DNA of 64,000 bases. It comes from Acanthosepion esculentum (Eukaryota > Mollusca > Cephalopoda > Sepiida > Sepiidae). The notes beneath the pieces were generated by a model. That model had not been told where the DNA came from and did no database searches. It saw nothing but the letters and a program-made list of their open reading frames with translations. Location: the NCBI GenBank assembly GCA_964036315.1, contig OZ038479.1, positions 53,724,746 to 53,788,745 of the forward strand, in the 5' to 3' direction. Position numbers and translations under genes: made by a program. Of the stretch, positions 22,141-31,791 are shown piece after piece. How positions within the stretch are numbered: the first letter of the stretch is position 1; the number at the start of each line of letters is the position of its first letter.

Positions 22141-24519
22141 TAATGACTTCTCACCAACAGAGCTCATAGCAGAATTAAAGTGGAATAAACAAAGGAACAT
22201 AGATTCATTCAAATAAATGTAAGTATCATGAATCAGTTTGATGAACCATGAAAACGGCTTCTCATCAATTCTTTTGCTTCACATGAGTTCAAGTTTCATT
22301 CGATAATACTGGTTAGATCAGTTGCCGTTTAACTAGGGAAAGATTAACAACATGACACCTCCTGCAGCAGACTAATTTCCCAAAGCTTTCCAATAAGAAT
22401 TGGTTACTACAGAAATCCTGGAAGCAACAATGTTTTTTGCAAGAGAAAGCTATATGTTTTTGACCATGTCCAGTTTGCTAGAGTTTGAGAATCAAGGTGG
22501 AGAAAGTAGGCAAGACATTAGAGAAGCATGGGGACATTACTTCAGGGAGGTTTGCAGGAAAGGCAGGCTGAAAATGTTCAAATGGTGAAATAGATGTTAG
22601 AATTCCACTCCCTGTTTATAATAAATTTGCCATCAACCAAGAGGCGAAGATCGATCACTACCCACTAGTAATGACAGAAGATTTATTAGGAGGCGAGACT
22701 GTCTTCACATAACCTGTCTAATAAAGTATCAACTTGGGATTCAAGGGGAACAGTCCTGTAATTACATTGCTATCAATGCACAGATGGGAATGTTTAAACT
22801 GAACAGATGCACATTTGGGATTTTTTCTGTGTTGATTATTTACTATACAATAACAATGTATGATCCAAGGTATTGATGCAAAGGCAGAAATGTGTAACCT
22901 AGAAGACAGAACATTGTTGTTGTTACTGTTGTGGAGGTTAATTCCTTCTCCGCAAATGTAAATCCAAACAGCTGGCTGCCACGAATAGGCAGGAAGATTC
23001 TATTGGCCAGCATGAGAACCAACAGCTGACTGACACGAATGTTAACTAGCATGCAAAAAAAATCGATAGCTGCATTCGTCACAAGTGGGAAAAATTTAAA
23101 TTTGCATGGCACTTTACTCCAATTGGCTCATTCGCTTGCTTAAAGTCAACGTTGATTCTGATTCCGCAGAACTGGTTTGGGTGTGAAAAAGTATTTGTTG
23201 TTAACATTCCTTTTTCATTCGGTTTTTCCAGTTACGAGTCCTTTTTTAAAGCTGATCGTTTTGTAGTCATTTTTGTTTAGTTCTTTTTTCGTAACAGATT
23301 TAATGTTTAGTATAGAGCTTAGAAAAAATTCGCAGTGTGAGATAGGCAAGAAGTAAGGCATATAGCAACATCTGCATGGCAAAGGGCACTCCTTTAAAGG
23401 CAAGAAAGGGCAAAAATATTTTAAGTCAAGTGATAGCGATTGCTGTATGAGTCGTAGGATTTTTTAATCAAGCACGGGCAACGCCGGACCATGCTCCTAG
23501 TAATTCATATATATGTACAAAAGCTAGTAACTTCTATCTGTTGCTGTTGCTAGGGCAACAGAGAGAGTATTGAAATTAAAATGAAATGGACATTGGCAGT
23601 CATCATTGGTGGATTTATCTCTCACTGTGTCATATTCACACCAAGCGCATTCAATCAGCTTCAAATTAAGGTTTTGGTTTTTGAGCAGAGTGGCTCTGGC
23701 TGGTCATCATATATTGTTCGTTTTGTTTTGGCTAAAGTCAATGTATATGTGAAGCCGATGTGAAGAAAACATATTTACGCAATCTGCGTTGGTTCCTTGA
23801 TAACTCAACATCCAGATTGTGTAGAAAATATAAGAGGTACGACAACATTCTGTATGTAGTAGATTTATACTCTTTAATCAAAATCTTCTGATTCAAAAAT
23901 ACATTTCACCAGATATATCAGCCAGATGAGAGCACCAAGAAAGCAAAACACAAAATAAAAAAAATCTCTCTCATGCAGGGGTTCTGGGTGTCACATCAAG
24001 TCCACAAAACAAATCTCTGTGAAAATCCCAAAATGCAATAGCCAATTGTGAGCATTACCACCCAAAAGAAAAAGGCTGCCTAGGAGCCTATACCTGAAAC
24101 CAAAGATATAAAAACAACATTCCATGCTGACGACAGTTCAGTGTCAACACTTCGACCTTATTACATGACTGCTAGACCTATTTCCAGACCCCAACAGACT
24201 TCGACCTTATTACATGATTTCTAGACTTATTTTCAGACCTCAACCAACCAACCCAGGAAATCTGTCAGCTCCTGTCTCTACCAACAACACTGTTATGCTA
24301 ATCGCTTTCCTTACCAACAGCAAATAAGGAATTGCATATGGACAATTTTTGCTACGTTTCATACAACTATGTTCATATTCTGATTTTTGACCAATACACA
24401 TTGTTGAAATTTTAATCCTATTTTGTTCCTTTCATTTGCAACCAAAAAATTGTAATAAGCACAAGCTTCACCTACACTCTTGGCAAAAATAGCACGTATA
24501 ATGTTATGGCAGAATTTTG
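22141..24519. other. Intergenic block between units B and C
   Basis: No gene is recognised. 22830-23780 and 24290-24520 have relatives at 55290-55670 and 55690-55960 (before unit E), and 24290-24520 also at 40560-40810 (before unit D). They are therefore part of the duplicated unit rather than unique DNA. 22140-22830 has only short open frames that I cannot identify. Confidence 0.45.
23462..23500 (+). mobile_element. Possible Helitron-like 3' end
   Basis: GCACGGGCAACGCCGGACC followed by ATGCTCCTAG and then T resembles Helitron termini: a GC-rich hairpin just before CTRR, with insertion between A and T. Only the terminus is recognised; no 5' end or Rep/helicase sequence was seen. Confidence 0.3.
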
Positions 24520-24534
24520 GAATAGTGGCCGTAT

Positions 24535-24612
24535 CGTTATGACAGCAGTATATATTGATGATCTCTTTAGTGTTAGCAAAGACCAATGAAGATCATTATC
24601 AGAAACTCGGAG
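24535..24612 (+). pseudogene. Reverse-transcriptase fossil upstream of unit C (LTR-retrotransposon type)
   Basis: Translation gives AVYIDDL, then a frameshift, then AKTNEDHYQKLGE. This fits the catalytic YxDD box and following residues of Ty3/gypsy-like reverse transcriptases. Only about 25 codons are recognisable. The same fragment precedes unit D (40818-40888) and unit E (56607-56662), so the insertion is older than the unit duplication. Confidence 0.5.
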
Positions 24613-24700
24613 AGGGTATTATCATGTGAGTGGGTCAATGATGCAGTTACTTTGTATATTACAATAAATTTGTTAAGGAAAAACCTTTTTTTGTGTTATC

Positions 24701-25231
24701 TGTAGAGGACCGTTTGGGGGTGAAGATGAGGAGATATCTCTGGGCTAAGATTTCCTGCTAGCCGGTCCAGCTACATAGGAATGTTGGACTTTAATGAAGT
24801 CCAAAGAAGATGAAGAAAAGAAGACAGATATACATGGGTAAACAAATATATATTATGGGTAAACAAATAATACACGAAGACATGAAAAGTTACATATTGT
24901 TTGTATGGAGACGTTATGTGTGTGTTTTGTGTTGAGTGTCCGTACGTACTTGTTCTTAGCGTGTTCCCAGAATATGGGAAACGCTGTATGTGTGAGAGGT
25001 CACTTATTGGTGTAAGTGAAAAAGAGAAAGTTTTATACCTCGCCTCCGCACGAGGTAGCGGCTCAAGGCCTGAGTCGAAAAAGCGATTTTACCTCATCTC
25101 CACGCGAGATGGCCGCCCGAGGCCTAAGTCAGAAAAGAGAAAGAGAGAGAAAGGTCAGCCAGTATTTATACTCGTGGGAGAGAGACCCCCTGTTGAAGGA
25201 TTAAGGAAATGAGGAGGAGCTAACTCCGACA
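24701..25231 (-). mobile_element. 531-bp solo LTR
   Basis: It begins TGTAGAGGAC and ends CTCCGACA (TG to CA), flanked by a 4-bp TATC duplication at 24697-24700 and 25232-25235. Unit E shows the unoccupied site (GTGTTATCTGAGGG near 56745). The TATA motif (TATAAATACTGG) reads on the minus strand near 25175, so the LTR is in minus orientation. Short + strand open frames at 24901-25212 lie wholly inside it and are not genes. It is the same family as 9135 and 58807. Confidence 0.75.
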
Positions 25232-25356
25232 TATCTGAGAGGATATTACAATAAAATATACAGTTATCTCACAAGTCGTCATACAGAAGATTTTTTGAAA
25301 GGAAGATTTGAGTTTGGTGACAAAATATGTTGGAGTGTCACTGAAGTGGAAGGTAT
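25232..25356 (+). repeat. Unit C 5' block, first part
   Basis: AGAGGATATTACAATAAAAT and following sequence match the unit D (40975) and E (56755) blocks. It is separated from the remainder (26452-27417) by a 1.1-kb insertion. Confidence 0.6.
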
Positions 25357-26451
25357 TGTGGAATCTTCCACGATAGCCAGTCTACCCTCCGCTTGAAATA
25401 AACTCTTCTTACATCCATTGGTCGATCACCGTAAATCCGGCTTGCTGATTGGTCAGTTTCGACCAATCAGATCGCTCCCACGCGCACGATTATTCTTCGC
25501 GCCATTCTTCCCGGAGCCTCTTCATCTGCATATAAACCGGTAGCAACACGTGTCACCTTGAGTATTCCAAGAAAGAATTTTAATGTATTTTATTATCATC
25601 AAAATTTTTATGGTGTGGGGCGCGTTTTTGTAGGTTCCCCTGGTGTGGATGTGGTATTATGGTGGATGAAGGTTTGACTGGTGACGGATGAGTTCTTGTA
25701 GTGAATGGGGTAATTGTAATGTATGAATGGGTCGCGAATCTGATTAGCTAGGTATAGGATAGTAAGTAATGACCAGCCTTTACCCCTCCCCTTTTTCGGC
25801 CTTGTGCCATAATTTGTACTTTTGTGCAAATAAATATTGTATTCCAAGAAAGATTCGACAGAGCAGACCCGAGCAAACCACATCGACAACCCATTTCGAC
25901 CGCTCAACACAATTACCAAAATGTAACCTTCACGCAACTCCCGTCTTTGACTAACGCAGTCAGACGTAAAAGAACTTTCGAACATAAAACAACTTTGCTT
26001 ACCCAAAGTGAACAGAACATTCACTATGACACTTACACAAGTACAATCTACAATCTACTTCTAATATGAGCTCAGATACAAACAGCAAGTTAAGGGTACG
26101 CAACTTTTCTTGACTTAAACCAATACGACACTATTTCTAACATTGAACATCCGGCAACATAATACACTATTGTAAATACCTTTCAGTTGTATATAAATGT
26201 TTGTATTATTTCAATTTATTCTTGCTTTGTTTGTTCCATATTTTTTGAACTTTAATATTGTTTTTAATATTGTTGAGGATGAATGTAAAGAACACATCGA
26301 TCTAACAACCTAAACCTTCTGATATCACGTAACACAACGACATCCAACCTCCATTAAATAATGATGCTCATTCATCTACAAATTGATGATATCGACGTTC
26401 AACCAACATAATGATGACACCCACATCCAATTCATCCCCAACAGTATCATG
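25357..26451 (+). mobile_element. Composite 1.1-kb insertion with a GGTAT target duplication
   Basis: GGTAT occurs at 25352-25356 and 26452-26456, and units D and E lack the intervening DNA. It starts TGTGGAATCTTCC and has a TATA-like CATATAAACCGG near 25529, as an LTR would, but the right end is not a clean CA. A nested R1-type piece occupies 25577-25838. Open frames such as 25608-26024 (minus) and 25824-26069 are not recognisable and cross the nested junction. Confidence 0.5.
25577..25838 (+). mobile_element. R1c: diverged, 5'-truncated R1-type retroposon
   Basis: It shares with R1 the phrases TGGTATTATGGTGG, ATTAGCTAGGT, CCTTTTTCGGCCTTGTGCCA and the terminal AATAAATATT. It is flanked by the 15-bp direct repeat GTATTCCAAGAAAGA at 25562-25576 and 25839-25853. 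It is the most diverged member in the window. Confidence 0.55.
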
Positions 26452-27417
26452 GGTATTTGTGAGAAAAAAAAAAACATGAATTAATCCATGCCACTGAAAT
26501 GATTTAAAAAATAATTGGAAATATCCTATAATAAACCTAGGAGAGTGAGGAAAAGAGAATTTAACAGGTGTTTAGGAAAATGTCTGACATAAAATGATCT
26601 TTCATTCCCACAACATTCTAGATGTTTTCTAAGAAAATAGCCCAGTCTTCAGTAAATATTTAATTAATGAATAAGTTCTGAAATAGTCATTAAAAACAAA
26701 TATAATTCCCTGATTTTTGGTGAAAATTCAAAAATGCTATTTAGCGATATTTTTCTGTCGGAAGAAAACATCCTGCATATTGATGGAATGTAAAGAAAAG
26801 AATAAAAATAGCTATGTCATTCATTTTATTTTTATTTTACTCCATTGGTCATGTCTATTTTTATTTTATTTATGTCAGAAATGATTCTCTATATTCATTA
26901 TGATTATTATTACTGTACATCATTTGGTTTCAATACAGTTTTCATGTAAAAATAAAATATGTTGTACAGTGAAGGCAAAATACCATATATTCCGGGTGGT
27001 GGGGGCCCGGAGTACTGATCACCGTCAGTATCAGCGGCCCTGTCGAAAAGTCATGCATCAAATTTTGAATAACTCTTCGAAATGCCAAAAAAAAAAAAAA
27101 AAAAAAAAGGAAAAAACAGATCTCAGGATTCTAAACACAAGGAACAAAATTTTGATTAACACCGTTCAAATTTTTAATAATACCTATATTCTGAATATTT
27201 GATGAAAAGTAATTTCTTGTTTGTCTCGTGTTTTTTTTCATTTTTAATTCTTTTCGTCATTCGTTTCAACTTCGGCATATGAACTGATTGAACAATACAA
27301 AAATTCGGTTCGTTGACAGAGAAAATTCACAACAAATCATTTGATTTTGAACACAAAGAAATCCAACCGTTTTACAGTACTTTTTTGTTTTTCTCACTGC
27401 ATTTTCTGTTCGGAAAG
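26452..27417 (+). promoter_or_regulatory. Unit C 5' block ending in a splice donor
   Basis: It is homologous to 12500-13889 and 56880-57791. The exon side ends at 27417, in GGAAAG|GTAAGTGG. An A-tract of 22 bases at about 27087-27108 is short in unit B and about 20 in unit E, so this is an unstable microsatellite. The open frame 26900-27202 is not conserved and is rejected as coding. Confidence 0.5.
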
Positions 27418-28614
27418 GTAAGTGGAAAAAATTCAAATAATTTTCATAAAATAGAAATTGTTATTTATTGACTCGCATCACCAATTGTTTTCTTTTTATT
27501 CTTTCATAATGTTAGCAAAAGAAAAATAAATTCAGCTATGATTTCATTATGTCATATTGTGGTGAAGAAATAACATTTTTAATTTTAAAGTTTAAATAAA
27601 GTAAAAAAATCCATACTAAAAGAAATTTTAATTTTATTATATTTTTGAAATGTTTTTAATTTATTCTTCAGCTTTAATCACAGTTGAGTTGCATAAAAAA
27701 AGTGAGTTTGGACATGTCGATATAATCTCTTAGTTTTATTTGACTTTGTTTTCTACTTATACTTTTTTAATTTAAAAACTTCCATGTTACTCTGGAAAGT
27801 TAAGAGACTATGGAATACAAATACTATTTTTGTTTGTTTGATTTTGGTCGTTTTTTTACTGGAATGTTTTTAAACGAAAAAAAAAACGCCTTTTTTTCTC
27901 ACTCAGTAGAAAAAAAAGTTAATAATTAAAAATTATCCACGAAATGTTAGTTTATTTAAAAAAAAAAATAATGATTTACTTTACAAAATAAGCAGACGAT
28001 TCCAAATAATCCTTCATTCTTAGGTATCTTCAATACAGTACTTCACTAAAAAGAGCATACCTTGATGAAAAAAAGGCCCAAACTTGATAAATATTTTTTT
28101 TTATCGTATAAAAATGTTGATGTTATGTTGTTATTAAGAGGAAAGAACAAAGTAATTTTTATTATTTTTTACACTTTTTAAATCCTTCCTAGCAGGTCTG
28201 AACTTTTACTTAAAAATCTTTTTTGTTGAGCCAGTAAAATTGACATAAAATTGACCATGTCAATCATTTTTTGACAACTTTGGAAACAAAAGTGAAATTC
28301 TCTGTTTAAAAATCTTGTAAAATTCAATTATACTTTTTTCAAAAGTTATTTTAGGAAAATTTAAAGTTAATTAGAAACAAACATTACTTAATATTTTAAT
28401 AGAAAAAATTTAGTTGGAAATAAGAGAAACATGTCTAACCATGGTGATTATTTTTTGAGATATGAATTGGTGTTTATGTTAGTGTAAATTTATGGGACAG
28501 AAGTGACAGTATTTTCGACTTTTAAGTCAATTTTAAAAATTTAATACTTTCAAAAGTCTAATATATTATTGTTTCTTTTTAGTTTTTTTAACGAAAATAT
28601 GTCGAAATAATTAA

Positions 28615-30089
28615 TAATTGCAGTATGTCTCACAGTGAAAAACAATAAATTAATTATATTTAAGAAATGGAATTAAAATATATAGTGAAATAAGATATAA
28701 AAAAGGAAATTAAAAAATTTGAAAATTCAACGATGATACATGCTAGCCAGAAGGAAAGCAAAGCAATTCAAGTGACCTATTATTTCTGAACCATGCATCC
28801 ATGGTTTTGTAGAAAATGTTTTTAATACGTGTTTTTCATATTAAAAAATATTATCTTGTTGCAGATTGTAATAAGTTTCCAAATTTATGATCTGTAAAAA
28901 TAGATCTTTTTAATAACAGCATTTACAAAAGTACACGGATTCAAACTTAATTTTAAAATATTGAACAAATTTATCACATTTTGTATTTAAAATTGGAAAA
29001 AAAGAAAACAATTCTTGTAAAAATTCATTTTTCATTGGAAAAATATTTTGGCTTTAAACAATAGTATCCTTAATATATTTTATTCATAAAAGCCTTTCAA
29101 AGCTTTTTTTAATTAAAGAATATGTTCATTTTACTGGGTTTTGTATTTTACAATTCAAGGCTGAATGTTGGGTAACATTGGTTTGAATTTTACTAAAATA
29201 AATCAATTTATATACTTCAAAGCTTTTAACTAATGTAATCATGAAATTACACAAGTTGAATTTTCGTGTTTTCATGAAATTAAGTAAAGGTTGGGTAACA
29301 GATGTAAAAAAAAATTTATAATGACATTCTAAAAAGCAAACATTTCTAAAAGGATTTCATTCATTTGTGAATAAATTCTGAAAGTTTCACTAAAATCTGA
29401 CAATGATTTAATTTTTGTAAGAATTTCCAAATTAATGTGTTTTTCAACTGAAAAAAGGTGCTATAAAAAATCATGATAAATATTAAATGACCAGAAAAAA
29501 AAGATTTTACTAAAATGTTGAATATTCCAGAAGGGATTAAAAAACTAACTAAGAAATACTTTGATTTTTTCCTCTTAATAATAACATAAACATTTTGACA
29601 ATAAAACTTTGTTCTCATTAATTTTGTGGCCTTTTTTCATCGTGTTAAGCTGTTTTTTGGGAGTTTTTTTGACAAATTATTGAAGATACCTAATTTTAGC
29701 AGAATAATAATTTATATTTAAAAAAAAAAGTAATGTTGATTGAATCATTGCCCTCGATTGAAATCTAAGTTTTTGTTAGAAAATGACAAATCGTTTTTAA
29801 TTTCAGTTATGAAATTTTTGTTTATTTGTACAGCCACTATTTCCACTTGATTCATTTCAGTGCCTTCTTGAAAAGTTTACTTAGAAAATCTCGGATGGCA
29901 GAACTTATTCATCACTTAGCAAGGACAAAGCAGAATGTCTGATAAAAAATCAGATTCAGTTTCCTGTATAAATATTTGAAGTTGAATTCTGATATTATTT
30001 GAAAAGAATAGCCTAGAGTTATCTTCAAAAATCTTCTGAAAAAGAGTATACCATAATGAAAAAAGGTCCCAAACATGATAAAAACCAAG
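28615..30089 (+). repeat. Segment shared with the unit A 3' flank
   Basis: Counterpart of 2155-3614, with small indels only. The minus-strand open frames inside it (29361-29618, 29916-30101) are partly disrupted in the other copy and are not genes. Confidence 0.8.
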
Positions 30090-30619
30090 TTTTATCATCA
30101 AAATTTTTGTTATTTTATTAAATACTTTAGACTATCCTTTTAATAATTAAATTATTAATAGGAAAGACCAAAATATTTCTTAATTACTTTTTAATATTTT
30201 TTAATTCTTTCTAGCATGTTTGAAATTTCAGTTAAAAATTTTGTTTCTCTTGTGTCACCATGTAGAATTTTAGCTCCTTTTTTGTTGTTAAAAGCACATT
30301 GTTTTCAAAATTTTTTCAAAAATGAAATAATTCTCAGATTTTAATTAAATGTTCAGAATGTTAGGAGTTACTTTGTTTAATAAATTCATTTTGTTTTGCC
30401 TTGAAAAAGTCCAAATCGGATGAAACGCGTCAGCAACTATTACAGTTTTCCTATTGTCTTTTACATTTATAAATATATATTTTGACATCTGTTACCCCCA
30501 CTAAGTTAATTTTAGGAAATTTTGAGAAATTAAAATTTCAGCCTCTTCATATTTATATTAGCTAAAAGCAGGACTCGTTGGAGAATTTAAATCATCAATT
30601 CTCCTCAAACTCTACTCTT

Positions 30620-31020
30620 GACTCATTTAGAATATTCCTGCCTAACTTCCCTCCAGAAATTGAGTCTCTTTTGAGTGATATGCATATGACCCCTTACATA
30701 GTTTCTGCTATCTAACTGAGATCCCTACAAAGCATGTGAGCTGAATGGTATCCCTGTAATAGCAATTAAGAAGTGTGCTCCCAAACTGCCTCTTCTCTCT
30801 AAATTGTATAATAAATGCCTTGCTGCCTCCTGCTTTCTTGCCTGCTGGAAGTCATCATCTGTTGTTTTAATTTTTAAGAACTCTGGTGAGCTGTCCGACC
30901 CTTCCAACTATCAGCCTATTAGCCTTCTACCTCTTTTTGGGAAACTCCTAGAGGCCCTAATCAATGATGAATTGATTTATCATCTCTCATTGTAGGGACT
31001 TTTCTTAGACAAACAATATG
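30620..31020 (+). pseudogene. LINE reverse-transcriptase fragment (CR1/Jockey-like)
   Basis: One frame reads CELNGIPVIAIKKCAPKL, then CWKSSSVVLIFKNSG, then DPSNYQPISLLPLFGKLLE, ending in a stop at 30993-30995 with LDKQYGF following in a shifted frame. These are the typical N-terminal reverse-transcriptase motifs of non-LTR elements (W.....PIFK.G, NYRPISLL). The catalytic YxDD box, endonuclease and 3' end are absent. The minus-strand open frame over the same bases is a shadow. Confidence 0.8.
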
Positions 31021-31364
31021 GATTTTGCTTGAATTTAAAACTAAAAAGTTTCAAGAAAGATTTTTCATTTTTTTAAAACTTCCTTTTAAACCTTAGGTAT
31101 CATGTTCTTAAGGTAGATTGTTGTCTAAATGAATGTTCTTTTTCTTATTTTTCTTCACAATTTTCTATTTCAACTCAGTAGGAAATTATTGAAGTTGAAC
31201 TTAGTAATTTTTCTATTGATCTTTCCTGATTATTACATTATTATGTCCCTGTGCTCATCTCAACTATGCTTAATATATAGATGATGTATCTGTTAAAATA
31301 TAAACTGATTTGATATGTTATTCATTGAATCTTTTAAATATGTCTTATTACTTTTTCTTCACAG

Positions 31365-31791
31365 ATATTTTGGCTGAACAAAAATTAATAATATTCTTAA
31401 AAACTGTTGAGAATTTAATTGAAAGAAAACAAGAATTTAAAATTCTAATCAAGAACAGACAGAATTATGCTACCATATTCACATAAAGTTGTATATCTAT
31501 GTTTTCCAGTGTATTACATTAACTATAAAAAATGTACTCCAAAATGTTTTTGTTAATTTTGCAAACCCATGTCATTTAGTGCAGCATATGGAGAAATGCT
31601 CTACAAACAATATTCTTGTGAAGTTTGTGGATCTGTATTTTCAGAGATGTCATATGCAATCACACATTGGAGAGAAATCATATTTTTGTGAAGTCTTTCT
31701 TTTCACTGATGTCACAATTGAAAAGCCAAATATAAACACACACTGCGGAGAAAGCATATTCTTGTGAAATTTGTTCATCTCCCTTTTAAAA
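31365..31791 (+). other. Unit C second-exon leader with decayed 5' fingers
   Basis: It starts ATATTTTGGCTGAAC, like units D and E. Finger relics (NILVKFVDL in one frame, HIGEKSYFCEVFLF in another) show frameshifts. A TGA at 31765-31767 closes the frame just upstream of the array. The 92-codon open frame 31489-31767 is a by-product of these relics. Confidence 0.55.

Larger units (their letters stand above)
27418..31364 (+). other. Unit C intron (inferred)
   Basis: 3947 bp from GTAAGT to TTTTTCTTCACAG. It contains the segment shared with the unit A flank (28615-30089), foldback-like related pieces at 28020-28560 and 30090-30590, a ribozyme-like motif at 30399-30430, and a LINE fragment. Relative to unit B, the stretch matching 15600-16480 is missing and the LINE fragment lies there. 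Confidence 0.5.

Noticed and set aside
24901..25212. 103-residue open frame
   Set aside because: It lies entirely inside the solo LTR, opposite to the LTR's apparent direction.
31489..31767. 92-residue open frame before the unit C array
   Set aside because: It is made of out-of-frame finger relics and closed by a stop before the array.
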